Under the pieces are notes generated by a model, which was not told where the DNA came from, made no database searches, and worked only from the letters and a program-made list of their open reading frames with translations. Below are positions 33,320 through 43,019 of a DNA stretch of 64,000 bases, in pieces; position 1 is the first letter of the stretch; each line of letters opens with the position of its first letter. The stretch comes from CAVVSD01 sp963750895 (lineage in GTDB: Bacteria; Actinomycetota; Thermoleophilia; Solirubrobacterales; Solirubrobacteraceae), in assembly GCA_963750895.1 (NCBI GenBank), contig CAVVSD010000006.1, positions 1,550,001-1,614,000 of the forward strand, in the 5' to 3' direction. The position numbers and the translations under genes are program-made.

Positions 33320-34939
33320 ATGCCGGATTCCAAGCCCGTCGACGCGCTCGTCGTCGGCGCAGGTCTCGCCGGGCTCTACCAGCTGCATCTGCTGCGCGGG
33401 CTCGGGTTCCGGACCCGCGTCGTGGAGGCCGGCGACGGCGTCGGCGGCACCTGGTTCTGGAACCGCTATCCCGGCGCGCGCTGCGACGTCGAGAGCCACT
33501 TCTACTCGTACTCGTTCGACCCCGACCTCGAGCAGGAGTGGGAGTGGACGGAGAAGTACCCGACCCAGCCCGAGATCCTCCGCTACATCGAGCACGTCAC
33601 CGACCGCTACGACCTGCGTCGCGACATCACGTTCGGGACCCGCGTCACCGCGGCGACGTACGACGAGGGCGCCCAGCGCTGGACGGTCGAGACCGACACG
33701 GGCGAGACGATCGACACCCAGTTCCTCATCATGGCGACGGGCTGCCTGTCGTCCCCGAAGGCGCCCGAGATCCCGGGCCTGGACCGGTTCCGGGGCCCCA
33801 TCCACCACACGAGCCGCTGGCCGCACGAGGGCGTCGACTTCACCGGCCTGCGCGTCGGCGTGATCGGGACGGGCTCCAGCGGCGTCCAGTCGATCCCCGT
33901 CATCGCGCGCCAGGCGACGGACGTGACCGTCTTCCAGCGCACGCCGAACTTCGCGTTCCCCGCGCGCAACCGACCGCTGGAGGAGCGCGAGGTCGAGGCG
34001 GTGAAGGGCACGTACCGCGAGTGGCGCGCTCGGCAGCGCACCTCACCCGCGGGCGTGCCCAGCGAGCCGCCGACGAAGAAGGCGCTCGAGGCGACCGACG
34101 AGGAGCGCGCGGCGCGCTACGAGGCCGCCTGGGAGGAGGGGACCATCGGCGCGATGATCACGTCCTACACGGACACGCTCATCGACAAGGCCTCCAACGA
34201 CACCCTGGCGGACTTCATCCGCGGCAAGATCCGCGCGATCGTCGACGACCCGCAGGTCGCCGACACCCTCTGCCCGACGTCGCACCCGGTCGGGACGAAG
34301 CGCCCGCTCCTGGACTCGGGCTACTACGCGACGTTCAACGAGGAGCACGTCCACCTCGTCGACCTCCGCAGGACGCCGCTGCTCGAGATCACCGAGCGCG
34401 GCATCAGGACGACGGAGGCCGAGCACGAGTTCGACGCGATCGTCCTCGCGACCGGGTTCGACGCCATGACCGGCGCGCTCCTGGCGGTCGACATCGCCGG
34501 CACCGGCGGGACCACGCTCCGCGACGCCTGGGCGGACGGCCCGATCGCGTACCTCGGCATCGGCATCGTCGGCTTCCCGAACCTCTTCACGATCACCGGC
34601 CCGACGAGCCCGTCCGTGCTGAGCAACATGATCGTCTCCATCGAGCAGCACGTCGAGTGGGTCGCGGACTGCATCGCCCACCTGCGCGACGAGGGGATCG
34701 CGGCGATCGAGCCGACACCCGAGGCCCAGGAGGGCTGGGCGCGCCACGCGGAGGAGGTCGGGAACGCGACGCTCTACCCCACCGCCGACTCCTGGTACAT
34801 GGGCGCCAACGTCCCGGGCAAGCCGCGCGTGTTCATGCCGTACATCGGCGGCGTCGGCGCGTACCGCGAGCGGTGCGACGAGGTGGTCGCCAACGGCTAC
34901 GAGGGGTTCACGCTCGTCCCGGCGGCGACGCCTGCCTGA
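33320..34939 (+). CDS. Baeyer-Villiger-type flavin monooxygenase
   Basis: 539-residue class B flavoprotein monooxygenase. FAD motif VVGAGLAGLYQLHLLR, the GTWFWNRYPGARCDVESHFY block, the Baeyer-Villiger fingerprint FRGPIHHTSRWP (about residue 155-166) and the NADP motif GVIGTGSSGVQSIP are all present and well spaced, as in cyclohexanone/phenylacetone monooxygenases. It should insert oxygen next to a ketone to give an ester or lactone using NADPH and O2. Two hydrolases follow on the same strand and could cleave such a product. Confidence 0.92.
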   Translation: MPDSKPVDALVVGAGLAGLYQLHLLRGLGFRTRVVEAGDGVGGTWFWNRYPGARCDVESHFYSYSFDPDLEQEWEWTEKYPTQPEILRYIEHVTDRYDLRRDITFGTRVTAATYDEGAQRWTVETDTGETIDTQFLIMATGCLSSPKAPEIPGLDRFRGPIHHTSRWPHEGVDFTGLRVGVIGTGSSGVQSIPVIARQATDVTVFQRTPNFAFPARNRPLEEREVEAVKGTYREWRARQRTSPAGVPSEPPTKKALEATDEERAARYEAAWEEGTIGAMITSYTDTLIDKASNDTLADFIRGKIRAIVDDPQVADTLCPTSHPVGTKRPLLDSGYYATFNEEHVHLVDLRRTPLLEITERGIRTTEAEHEFDAIVLATGFDAMTGALLAVDIAGTGGTTLRDAWADGPIAYLGIGIVGFPNLFTITGPTSPSVLSNMIVSIEQHVEWVADCIAHLRDEGIAAIEPTPEAQEGWARHAEEVGNATLYPTADSWYMGANVPGKPRVFMPYIGGVGAYRERCDEVVANGYEGFTLVPAATPA

Positions 34940-34979
34940 CCGGCGATACGCTGCGCGCGCCAACGACGGAGGAGAATTC

Positions 34980-36158
34980 GTGACCGCGCACGCGACCGGC
35001 GCCGGACTGGACACGGAGGCCCTCGACCGGCTGCGCGCCGCGATCGAGGGCGACATCGAGGCAGGTCTGTACGACGGCGCCGTCGTCATGCTCGGACGCC
35101 ACGGCGAGGTGGCGCTGCACGAGGCGATCGGGTGGGCCGAGCGCGACACCGGCCGCGAGGCGCAGACGGACGACATCTTCCGCGTCCTGTCGCTCACGAA
35201 GGCGTTCACGAACACGCTCATGCTGCGCGCGATCAGCCGCGGCGAGCTCTCGACGGCGACGCCCGTCGTCGACGTGCTCCCCGAGTTCGCCGGCACCGAT
35301 CGCTTCCGCCGCGCGCGCAAGGAGCGCATCACGATCGGTCACCTGCTGACCCATCGCTCGGGCCTGCCCCTCACCCCCACCCCGGTCCCGTACGAGCAGC
35401 TCGGCCGCCTCGACCTCACGCTGCAGGCGATCTACGAGCTCGAGCCCGTCAGCGACCCCGGCGGCGCCGTGAACTACTCCCCCGCGCTGAACCACGCGCT
35501 CATGGGCGAGATCCTCCGGCGGCTGAGCGGCGACGGCATCTCGATGCGCGACCTCCTGCGCCGCGACCTCTTCGAGCCGCTGGGCATGACGAGCACCGCG
35601 CTGGGCGCCCCGCGCGCGTGGGCCGACCGGCTCGTGCCGCTCAAGGCGCGCTTCGGCAACGCGGGCGGCTGGCTCACCGAGCACGACGTCGAGGTGCTCA
35701 ACGACGTCATCAGCGAGGACGCCGAGATGCCCTGGGTGGGCGGCGTGACGAGCGCCGAGGACGTCTTCCGCCTCGCCGAGATGCTGCGCCGTGGCGGCGA
35801 GTACGACGGCGTGCGCTACATCGCGCCGGCGGTGCTCGACCTCGCCACCCGCAACCAGACCGGCGACCGCCCCAACGAGCTCTACGGGCGCCTGGCCGTG
35901 CAGAACGGCTGGGAGGTCACCCCCGCCTACATCGGCCTCGGCTTCATGCTCGCGGGCGACACGCTGGCGCCGGCGATGTACGGGACGTTCCCGTCGCCGC
36001 GGACGTTCGGCAACTACGGGGCGGGCTCGACGATCTTCTGGGTCGACCCGGAGCGCGACCTCACGTTCGTCGTCCTCACGTCGGGCGTCCTCGCGCACGC
36101 GCCGAACATCCGGCGCTTCCACCGTCTCTCCGACATGGCCGCGGCGGCAGCGCTGTGA
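34980..36158 (+). CDS. Beta-lactamase-fold serine hydrolase (class C type/esterase)
   Basis: 392 residues. Catalytic S-x-x-K is VLSLTKAF near residue 76; the tyrosine motif is NYSPALNHAL, and GHLLTHRSGLP is the usual conserved block of the beta-lactamase/esterase VIII family. The third motif is NYGAGSTIFW rather than HTG, as in esterases. GTG 34980 has GGAGGAG upstream. It lies 40 bases after the Baeyer-Villiger enzyme and overlaps the next hydrolase by four bases, so the three genes look like one operon that oxidises a ketone and cleaves the ester. Confidence 0.85.
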   Translation: MTAHATGAGLDTEALDRLRAAIEGDIEAGLYDGAVVMLGRHGEVALHEAIGWAERDTGREAQTDDIFRVLSLTKAFTNTLMLRAISRGELSTATPVVDVLPEFAGTDRFRRARKERITIGHLLTHRSGLPLTPTPVPYEQLGRLDLTLQAIYELEPVSDPGGAVNYSPALNHALMGEILRRLSGDGISMRDLLRRDLFEPLGMTSTALGAPRAWADRLVPLKARFGNAGGWLTEHDVEVLNDVISEDAEMPWVGGVTSAEDVFRLAEMLRRGGEYDGVRYIAPAVLDLATRNQTGDRPNELYGRLAVQNGWEVTPAYIGLGFMLAGDTLAPAMYGTFPSPRTFGNYGAGSTIFWVDPERDLTFVVLTSGVLAHAPNIRRFHRLSDMAAAAAL

Positions 36159-37129
36159 TCGCGCTCGCGGAGCACTCCTACCTGTGGGTCGGCGTCGAGC
36201 GCGTGCCCGGCCCGGACGGCACGACCGTCACCGCCGGCGAGCACATGTACGTCGAGTACTTCGTGCCGCAGGAGCGCACGAAGCCGCACCCGGTGATCCT
36301 CGTCCACGGCGGCAACGGGCAGGGCATGGCGTTCCTCGGCCCCGGCGGTGGCGAACCGGGCTGGGCGCACCACCTGCTCGCCGAGGGCTACGCCGTCTAC
36401 CTCGTCGATCGCCCCGGCCTGGGCCGCAACCCGCCGCTCCCGTACGACGGCCAGGACGTCGCGGCGGTGCCCTACGAGGCGGTGACGCGCGAGTTCATGT
36501 TCGGCGCCGAGACCGGCCGCTGGAAGGGGACCGGCGACATCGGCGACCCGCGCGTCGACCAGTTCATGGCCCAGCAGCGCGGAACGCCCGCGGGCGCGCC
36601 GCAGCCGGTCGAGCTCTACAAGCGCCGCGGCGGTGAGCTGCTCGAGGCGATCGGGCCCGCGATCCTCATCATGCACTCCGCCGGCGGGCCGTTCGGGTGG
36701 GTGACCGCCGACGCGCGCCCCGACCTCGTCAAGGCGATCGTCTCCGTCGAGGGGCTGCCGCCGGCGATGGCCGCATCGCAGCTGACGTTCGACCCGCCCG
36801 GCGAGCTCGACCTCGTGCCGGTGCCCGACGATCGCGACGTCGAGTGGGGCCCGCTCGGCCGCGTGCCGCGCGTCGTGCAGGCCGACCCGCCGCGGCGGCT
36901 GGCGAACCTGTCGGGGATCCCCATCGCCTGCCTGAACAGCGACGACCCGCGCTTCTCGGAGATCAACCGCGTCGCCGCGCAGTTCCTGCGTCAGGCCGGG
37001 TGCAGCGTCGACGACCTCGTGCTGGCCGACCACGGCATCACGGGGAACTCGCACTTCATGACGCTCGAGGAGAACAGCCGCGAGGTGCTCGGCGTGGCGC
37101 TCGCCTGGGTGGAGGAGCACGTGACGTGA
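36155..37129 (+). CDS. Alpha/beta hydrolase
   Basis: 324-residue hydrolase: VILVHGGNGQGMAFLG oxyanion region, nucleophile elbow IMHSAGGPFGW near residue 171 (G-x-S-x-G variant H-S-A-G-G), and catalytic His in HGITGNSHFMTLEEN. This layout recalls esterases of the AB hydrolase superfamily that act after monooxygenases. GTG overlaps the previous stop (GTGA), and its own stop overlaps the macrodomain gene start. Confidence 0.82.
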   Translation: MIALAEHSYLWVGVERVPGPDGTTVTAGEHMYVEYFVPQERTKPHPVILVHGGNGQGMAFLGPGGGEPGWAHHLLAEGYAVYLVDRPGLGRNPPLPYDGQDVAAVPYEAVTREFMFGAETGRWKGTGDIGDPRVDQFMAQQRGTPAGAPQPVELYKRRGGELLEAIGPAILIMHSAGGPFGWVTADARPDLVKAIVSVEGLPPAMAASQLTFDPPGELDLVPVPDDRDVEWGPLGRVPRVVQADPPRRLANLSGIPIACLNSDDPRFSEINRVAAQFLRQAGCSVDDLVLADHGITGNSHFMTLEENSREVLGVALAWVEEHVT

Positions 37130-37635
37130 TCACGCTGCACCTCGGCGACATCACGACCGACACCGAGGCCGTCGCGATCGTGAACGCGGCCAACGAGTCG
37201 CTGCTCGGCGGCGGCGGCGTGGACGGTGCGATCCATCGCGCCGCCGGCCCGTCGCTGCTGGAGGAGTGCAAGGCCGTCGGCCGCTGCATGACCGGCGACG
37301 CGAAGATCACCGGTGCCGGCGACCTCGCCGCGCGGCACGTCATCCACGCCGTCGGGCCGGTGTGGCGGGGCGGCGGACTCGGCGAGCCGGAGCTGCTGGA
37401 GGCGGTCTACCGCCGGACGATCACCCTCGCCGACTCCTCGCACTGCCCCGTCGTCGCGCTCCCGTCGATCTCCACCGGCGCGTACGGCTTCCCGGTCGAG
37501 CGGGCGGCGCCGATCGCGATCGCCACCGTCCGGGAGGAGATGCTGCGTCACCCGGGCGTCCGCAAGGCGCGCTTCTGGCTGTTCGACGAGCGCACGTACG
37601 ACGCGTTCCGAGAGGCCTTGGAACACCAGGCCTGA
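37126..37635 (+). CDS. Macrodomain O-acetyl-ADP-ribose deacetylase
   Basis: 169-residue macrodomain of the MacroD/YmdB type: LGDITTDTEAVAIVNAANESLLGGGGVDGAIH with the invariant Asn-Ala-Ala-Asn and GGGGVDGAIH loops, and PSISTGAYGFPVERAA as the distal phosphate loop. It should hydrolyse O-acetyl-ADP-ribose or remove ADP-ribose from proteins. GTG at 37126 overlaps the stop of the hydrolase. Its place at the end of the oxidation/hydrolysis operon is probably for convenience of transcription rather than shared pathway. Confidence 0.9.
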   Translation: MITLHLGDITTDTEAVAIVNAANESLLGGGGVDGAIHRAAGPSLLEECKAVGRCMTGDAKITGAGDLAARHVIHAVGPVWRGGGLGEPELLEAVYRRTITLADSSHCPVVALPSISTGAYGFPVERAAPIAIATVREEMLRHPGVRKARFWLFDERTYDAFREALEHQA

Positions 37636-37669
37636 CGTCGCCCGGCCGGGCCGGTGCCACACTCAAGGC

Positions 37670-39082
37670 ATGCACGCCCGCCGCACCAAGATCGTCGCCA
37701 CGCTGGGGCCTGCCACCGATGGGCCCGGGATGCTCGACCAGCTCATCGCAGCAGGCATGGACTGCGCGCGCATCAACTGCTCGCACGGGACGCACGAGGA
37801 CCTGCGCCGCCGCGCCATCGAGCTGCGCGCCGCCGCCGAGCGGGCCGGCCGCCCCGTCACCCTGCTGTTCGATCTGCAGGGCCCGAAGATCCGCCTCGCG
37901 GCCGACACGGTCGAGCGCCGGCTGGAGCCGGGCGACCGGGTCGTCTTCTGCGGCAACGGCGACGTCTCCGACCCCGACGCCGTGCGCGTCGCCTTCGACG
38001 ACTTCTGCGGTCTCGTCACGGATCGCTCGGAGATCGTCATCGGCGACGGCGTGCCGCGGCTCATGACCGAGAGCGTCAGCGAGGACCGCGTGGTCGCGCG
38101 CGCCCTCTCCCCCGGCGCGCTGCTGCCCAACAAGGGCATCAATGTCACGTACGCCCGCCCCACGCTCCCGGCCATCACCGAGAAGGACATGGCCGACCTC
38201 GACGTCGCCGTCGAGATGGGCGCCGACTTCGTCGCGCTGTCGTTCGTGCGCAACGGCATCGACATGATCCGGCTCGTCGACCTGCTCGAGGAGCGCCGGT
38301 CGCACGCGCGGGTCATCGCGAAGATCGAGAAGATCGAGGCCTACGAGCACCTCGACGACATCCTCGCCGCGTCGCACGGCGTGATGGTCGCGCGGGGCGA
38401 CTACGGCGTGGAGGCCGGGTTCGCGCGCGTGCCGCTCATGCAGAAGGACACGATCTACCGCGCCACCCAGGCCGGCAAGCTCGTCATCACCGCGACGCAG
38501 ATGTTCGAGTCGATGATCACCCAGCCCGAGCCGACCCGCGCGGAGGCCGGCGACGTCGCCAACGCGGTCATCGACGGCACCTCCGCCGTGATGCTCTCGG
38601 CGGAGACGAGCATCGGCGCGTATCCCGTGCAGGCGGTGCTCGCCATGTCCGACATCGCGATCGTCGTCGAGGAGTCCTCGGTGATCCGCAGCGGCCACGA
38701 GCCGGACGTCGGCGGGACCGCCGCGGCCGTCATGCACGCGGCCGTCACGCTCGCCGACGACGTCGACGCCGTCGCTTTGATCGTGCCGACGACGAGCGGC
38801 GGGACCGCGCGCGCGTGCGCGAAGTACCGCCGCCGGCGCCCGATCATCGCCCTCGCGCACGACCACAGGGTCGCGAACCAGCTCGCGCTCGAGTGGGGCG
38901 TCCGCGCGGCGACGATCGAGTACCTCGACACCGTCGACGGCCTCGTCGACGCGGCGCTGGAGTGCGCGCGCGACCTGGCCGACCTGAGCCCAGGCGGCCT
39001 CGCGGTCCTGACGGCGGGCCCGCAGTCAGGCTCGATCGGCGCGACGAACCTCATCGTGCTGCGCCAGATCCCGGGCCGGTAG
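37670..39082 (+). CDS. pyk: Pyruvate kinase
   Basis: 470-residue glycolytic enzyme converting phosphoenolpyruvate and ADP to pyruvate and ATP. RTKIVATLGPATDG opens it; LLFDLQGPKIRLA, the catalytic-site block VIAKIEKIEAYEHLDDIL (K-I-E), VMVARGDYGVE, and TQMFESMITQPEPTRAE with DGTSAVMLSAETSIG are all present. The C-terminal regulatory domain is complete and ends in TAGPQSGSIGATNLIVLRQI. ATG 37670 has AAGG closely upstream; CACACT about nine bases upstream may be a -10. Its last 57 bases overlap the convergent MepA-like gene. Confidence 0.95.
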   Translation: MHARRTKIVATLGPATDGPGMLDQLIAAGMDCARINCSHGTHEDLRRRAIELRAAAERAGRPVTLLFDLQGPKIRLAADTVERRLEPGDRVVFCGNGDVSDPDAVRVAFDDFCGLVTDRSEIVIGDGVPRLMTESVSEDRVVARALSPGALLPNKGINVTYARPTLPAITEKDMADLDVAVEMGADFVALSFVRNGIDMIRLVDLLEERRSHARVIAKIEKIEAYEHLDDILAASHGVMVARGDYGVEAGFARVPLMQKDTIYRATQAGKLVITATQMFESMITQPEPTRAEAGDVANAVIDGTSAVMLSAETSIGAYPVQAVLAMSDIAIVVEESSVIRSGHEPDVGGTAAAVMHAAVTLADDVDAVALIVPTTSGGTARACAKYRRRRPIIALAHDHRVANQLALEWGVRAATIEYLDTVDGLVDAALECARDLADLSPGGLAVLTAGPQSGSIGATNLIVLRQIPGR

Positions 39083-39775
39083 GCGGACGTGCAGGTGGTC
39101 CCCGTGGCGGGGCCAGTGCTGCACGACGTTGCGAGGCCCACGCATCCGGAGACGCCGGGAGACGAAGACCCGCTGCGCGCCCGCCGCCACAAAGCGGTCC
39201 ACGAGGTCCTGCGCGAGCGCGCGGTCGATCTGTGCGCGGCGTAGCGGAGGGCGGAGCCGCAGGTCGCGTCGCGGCAGGTAGACGTCGACGTCGAGGCCGT
39301 TCTGATGGGAGGCGTGCGTGCCCTCCTCGTCGTCGTCCGGCGGGAATCGTCCGCCCCGGCGCAGGCTGAGGTCGCCGACGACGACGCGAGGCGCGTCCGG
39401 ATGCGCGCGGCGGTGAGCGCGGAGCACGACGAGCAGCGTGCGCACGAGGCGGCGCGAGCTCCAGCGGCGCGCGGACGCGTTGGGACGGCGGTCGGTCACG
39501 GGGTGCCACGTGACGAAGTCGGCGCCCTCTGCGGGCAGGTGCACGGCTCGGACGAGCCGGCCTTCCGTCGGCGTCCCGAGACTCCGCGACGCCCGCCAGT
39601 GGATCGGCGGCGTGCGCGGCGGCGCGCGCGGGGGCCGCGTGTTCTTGACGTGCTGCGCGGGCGAGGGCCCGGGCGTCGCGGCGTTCCCGTCGTCGCCGCC
39701 GCGCGAGCCGATCACCGCCCCGGCGGCGAACACGAGGGCGAGCGCCAGAACCCAGAAGCGACGGCGCTGCTGCAT
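39026..39775 (-). CDS. MepA-like penicillin-insensitive murein endopeptidase
   Basis: 249 residues with an N-terminal signal anchor (FWVLALALVFAAGAVIG), a basic Pro-rich linker and an M74-type zinc peptidase domain: VVGDLSLRRGGRFPPDD, HASHQNGLDVDVYLP (zinc His and Asp) and the terminal HGDHLHVRL. MepA cleaves the D-Ala-meso-DAP crosslink of peptidoglycan outside the cytoplasmic membrane. The convergent overlap with pyk is long but both frames are clearly coding. Confidence 0.8.
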   Translation of the reverse strand: MQQRRRFWVLALALVFAAGAVIGSRGGDDGNAATPGPSPAQHVKNTRPPRAPPRTPPIHWRASRSLGTPTEGRLVRAVHLPAEGADFVTWHPVTDRRPNASARRWSSRRLVRTLLVVLRAHRRAHPDAPRVVVGDLSLRRGGRFPPDDDEEGTHASHQNGLDVDVYLPRRDLRLRPPLRRAQIDRALAQDLVDRFVAAGAQRVFVSRRLRMRGPRNVVQHWPRHGDHLHVRLPARDLAQHDEVRRADRA

Positions 39776-39816
39776 GAGGGCACCGTAGGTGACGGCGGAT
39801 ATACTGCTGCGTTCGC

Positions 39817-39890
39817 GCGGCTGTAGCTCAGTTGGCTAGAGCGTCTGCTTGCCATGCAGAAGGTCGAGGGTTCGAGTCCCTTCAGCCGCT
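39817..39890 (+). tRNA. tRNA-Gly (GCC)
   Basis: 74-base cloverleaf: acceptor GCGGCTG/CAGCCGC, D-arm GCTC..GAGC, anticodon stem TCTGC/GCAGA with loop TTGCCAT (GCC), T-arm GAGGG TTCGAGT CCCTT, discriminator T, no CCA. TATACT at 39800-39805 is a good -10. Confidence 0.95.
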
Positions 39891-39897
39891 TGTGAAA

Positions 39898-39925
39898 GGC
39901 CCGCTAATGCGGGTCTTTTGCTTTT
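39898..39925 (+). terminator. Rho-independent terminator of tRNA-Gly
   Basis: Stem GGCCCGC/GCGGGTC with loop TAAT followed by TTTTGCTTTT, eight bases after the tRNA. Confidence 0.85.
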
Positions 39926-40247
39926 CGGGGTGGGCGGTCGCGGGCTCCGAGTCCCAAACCGAGTCCCACATTCGTGATGGCTGGCTCTGAGGACGCGTGA
40001 TGGCCGAAAGAGGTCGCCCGGTTGCCACGCATAGCGAGGAACGAGCAAACGGGCCCCTGGCGCACAAACGCTCGCAACTGAGAAGCGCCCCTCCTCGGCG
40101 CGCTGCTGTGGGCTGATGCCGTACCTGCGCCGCGCGCGGGTACGCGCGTTCGCATCGGGCGCCGACACAACGCGGTACGCGATCGCGTATGTCGCGCGAC
40201 GTCGGCGGTTGGCTGGGAGGGCTGCAGTGCGACACGATGCGCGTGAG
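39926..40247. other. Gene-poor segment next to tRNA-Gly
   Basis: No convincing gene. GACTCGGTTTGGGACTCGG near 39955-39975 is a small direct repeat (GGACTCGG or close variants). Such segments next to a tRNA are often integrase remnants, but I find no catalytic motif of one. It opens a decayed region extending to about 47.1 kb. Confidence 0.3.
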
Positions 40248-40528
40248 ATGGCTCAGATCACGCCGCCGCCCGACTGGCAGCCGCTGCGCACGCGGGAGGA
40301 CTGGAGCACACACCGCGGCGGCGTCCTCGTCGTGCATCAGCGAACGCCGGTCGGCGGCGAAACGCCCACGGAGATTACCACGGCCGTGACTGCCTGCACG
40401 TGGCGCATCGCGTCTTCCTGGACGGTGCCGCGCTAGGTGACGGCAACGCGGACTGGTTCCGCGCACCCGGCGCGCTATCCGCTGAAGCGGGCGATGCGAA
40501 GCCGTGCCAGCACTGCGGCGGTTCCTGA
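40248..40528 (+). pseudogene. Small hypothetical gene with one frameshift
   Basis: From ATG 40248 the product starts MAQITPPPDWQPLRTREDW and passes GVLVVHQRTPVGGE, then continues sensibly only in the next frame: HGDYHGRDCLHVAHRVFLDG, ADWFRAPGAL and the end KPCQHCGGS before TGA at 40528. The CxxC-GGS end could bind zinc. No family recognised. The frame change near 40355-40370 may be mutation or sequence error. Confidence 0.45.
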
Positions 40529-40798
40529 CGAACTAGATCGCCGTGAACAGGGCAGGCAGGTTCATTGATGCGTCCTCCGGGACGGTGCCCGAGGGGCGGC
40601 GTTTGTCTCATTCGGTGACGTGCAGGCGCCATCCGTCCTCCCACATGCGCGTCACGGCACCAGGTCGATGCCCGGATGGCGGCGCGACCCGTGGTTGTGT
40701 CGCCCCTTAACCGAAGCGGTAGCCATCGATGCGGTCGCGATTGCAAAGCTGCCGCCGCCCTTGCGCTCGACTCCAGCTGTGCCGGTGTACCGCTGCGC

Positions 40799-41254
40799 TC
40801 ACCGACCAAGAAGCGCTTTGGTGGCAAGTGCGTCCGCTTCGGCATTCCATTTTCGCGGGACCCACGAAATCCTGATGTTGGGAAACTCCTGGAGCAGGGC
40901 GCACGCTTCCGTGTGCAGGGGTCTGATGTGCTCCTTGCCAACCTTCGCGCGGCCGTTTACCTGGTCGACCACGAGCTCCGAGTCAAGGAACACCCGGATG
41001 CGTTGGATTCCGCGACTGCGGGCGAGCTTGAGTCCTTCGATGAGAGCCCGATACTCCGCAACGGTGTTGATGGCGGGTCCGATCCGTTTGGAGATCTCAG
41101 CGATTGGGTGACCGTCGGGGTCCCTGAGGACGACTCCGATCGCACCTTGAGCTGGATTGTCGGTGGTCCCGGTGCCGGAACCGTCTGCATTCAGTAGGTA
41201 GTTGCGCTTCGACGGCTCCAGATGGTCGTCTTCGTGCGTTTCGGGCACCGGCAT
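40799..41254 (-). CDS. Ribonuclease HI-like protein
   Basis: 151-residue RNase H-fold protein of the reverse-transcriptase-like/RnhA type 1 subgroup. Catalytic acids can be placed: LLNADGSG (first Asp), NTVAEYRALIEGLKLA (Glu), RVFLDSELVVDQVNG (Asp) and WVPRKWNAEADALA (last Asp). All four are present, so it may cleave the RNA strand of RNA-DNA hybrids. The GxxGxG-like hybrid-binding N-terminal domain of RnhA fusions is missing. Only clearly intact gene in this decayed stretch. Confidence 0.88.
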   Translation of the reverse strand: MPVPETHEDDHLEPSKRNYLLNADGSGTGTTDNPAQGAIGVVLRDPDGHPIAEISKRIGPAINTVAEYRALIEGLKLARSRGIQRIRVFLDSELVVDQVNGRAKVGKEHIRPLHTEACALLQEFPNIRISWVPRKWNAEADALATKALLGR

Positions 41255-41660
41255 GGAGCCAAGCTATCTCGTCGAGGAGCTCTGAAGATGCCCAATGCTC
41301 AGCGTCATGTCAGCCATGGGTCGTTGTGCGAGGAAGCCCGCCGGCGGCGACGGGAACGGCGCGGACAGAGCGCCGCGCTGCGAACGCTCGATTTCGGCCC
41401 AGTGCGAGCGCCCGACTCCCGGTCCGCGACGCGCCCGCTGCGGACGAGGAGCAGGCGTCTCGCGTGACGCCGCCCTCGCTCCTGCAAATCGCGCAAAGCA
41501 GCACTCTCCGAGACGTGGAAACCGATGGCCCCGAGCTTGTGACGTCTTCGTTCAGCCAGCGACATTGGTCTTGCGGTCCGCTTGGGCGATACGGTCGAAG
41601 TCATGCCATCTGCCTGGCCGACCAGTGCCGTCTAGTGACCCGCAACGCCCCACGGCGTCG
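41255..41660. other. Non-coding stretch
   Basis: 406 bases between the RNase H-like gene and the phytase-like gene. Open frames exist on both strands but none has protein-like composition or a ribosome site. No repeat or RNA recognised. Confidence 0.35.
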
Positions 41661-42750
41661 ATGACGCCATTGCAGGTAATCAAGCTCGGGGATCATCGTG
41701 TGGTCAACCCGCAGCCGGGTGAGCCGGACTTCCTCTCGGCGGCTTCCGGCGTGGCGTGGTCCTCGACGCGGCTGTACTCGGTCGGCGATGACCAGGCCAC
41801 CGTCGCCGAGTACCAGCTCGACCCCACGGCGGTGCTGGAAGCGCTCCGCCTGGGCCAGGACACCGACGTCCTGAGGCCCGGCCTCGCAGAGAGGATCATC
41901 CCCGACGTCCTGCCGATCGACCCCAAGGAACGGGCGTCCAAGAAGGCGGACTTCGAAGCGCTCACGCTGGTACGTCGCTCGGACATCGACGGGCTGAGCC
42001 ACCCGGAGCGTGCCGAGATCCTGCGCCGCTTTCCCCACGGCTTGCTCATGATGTCGGGCTCCGGCGGCATGAGCTGGGAGGGCTTCAGGCGCTCCACCTG
42101 CGTCGTGTACTCCTTGGACGACCAAGGACACATCGCCGGGCTGCCCACGAGGATCTCACTGGAGGCGCTGCACGATTCACTGGAGCGCGGCGACCACGTC
42201 AACGGCGAGCTGAACATCGAGGGCATGGCCGTCTACGGGGAATCACTCGTGCTGGCGCAACGCGGTAACTCGGTGGACGAGAACGCCAAACCGGCGCAGA
42301 ACCTGCTCATCTACCTGGATCTCGGCGAAGTGCTCGAGTCGATCTACACCGACCTCTCCGTCGGCGTGCTGGAGCTGCGGGGCGTCCACAGCTACGACCT
42401 CGGCCACCTGCCGGCCGAGCACGACGGCGCCACGTACGAGGTGAAGCTGGACTTCACCGACCTCGACGCGATCACCGATGACCCGCACCGACGGCTCGCG
42501 TTCACAGCGGCCGCCGAGGGACCGGACGGTTCACCCGTGCAGAACGTCATCGCCGGGTCCGCGGTGGGCGTCATCTCGGCCGACGGCGAACCTCCTGTCC
42601 ATCACACCGTTGGCGGATCGCAGCATCAAGCTCGAAGGGATCGACGCGCGCTACAACCCCACGCTGGCCAGCGTGGACCTGCTGCTGGTCTCCGACGCAG
42701 ACGATCCGGATGTCCCGGCTCCGCTGTTCGCGGCGCGGCTGCTGCCCTGA
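41661..42750 (+). pseudogene. Phytase-like/DUF6929-type beta-propeller protein, one frameshift
   Basis: About 363 residues when joined. The first 310 read VIKLGDHRVVNPQPGEPDFL, SGVAWSSTRLYSVGDDQATV, HGLLMMSGSGGMSWEGFRRS, INIEGMAVYGESLVLAQRG-like (here LNIEGMAVYGE), then LRGVHSYDLGHLPAEHDG, which resembles the esterase-like phytase/DUF6929 family. Near 42585 the frame changes and continues as LADRSIKLEGIDARYNPTLA with a normal end DVPAPLFAARLLP at 42750. Family name is my best guess. The protein would otherwise be complete, so a single sequence error could explain it. Confidence 0.6.
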
Positions 42751-43019
42751 GACCACGCGCCGGATGCGGGCCAGCGGGTAGTGCGTCCCGCATCTGCGAC
42801 CCGCCGGCCGACGTTCGGATCGTCACCGCCCATCGCCTCCACTCCCCGCGCTCACGCAGGCAGCGCCACGACACATGCACGCCGGCATCCCATAACCGGC
42901 GTCCGGCGGCCGGGCTGCTCCTCCTCGCGCAACGCAACAGCTCGGACTGGTGGCATGGCGATCTTCCCAACCGGTCGATGCCGGACGGGGAGGGCGGAGT
43001 TCGGCGCCCTTTGGCTTGC

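Noticed and set aside
39926..40170. Minus-strand frames running towards tRNA-Gly that could be the end of an integrase.
   Set aside because: They contain no Arg-His-x-x-Arg or Tyr motif and are low in protein-like character.
40530..40798. Minus-strand piece MWEDGWRLHVTE near 40610-40650 as a gene end.
   Set aside because: Upstream reading is interrupted by stops and has no ribosome site; too little to support a gene.
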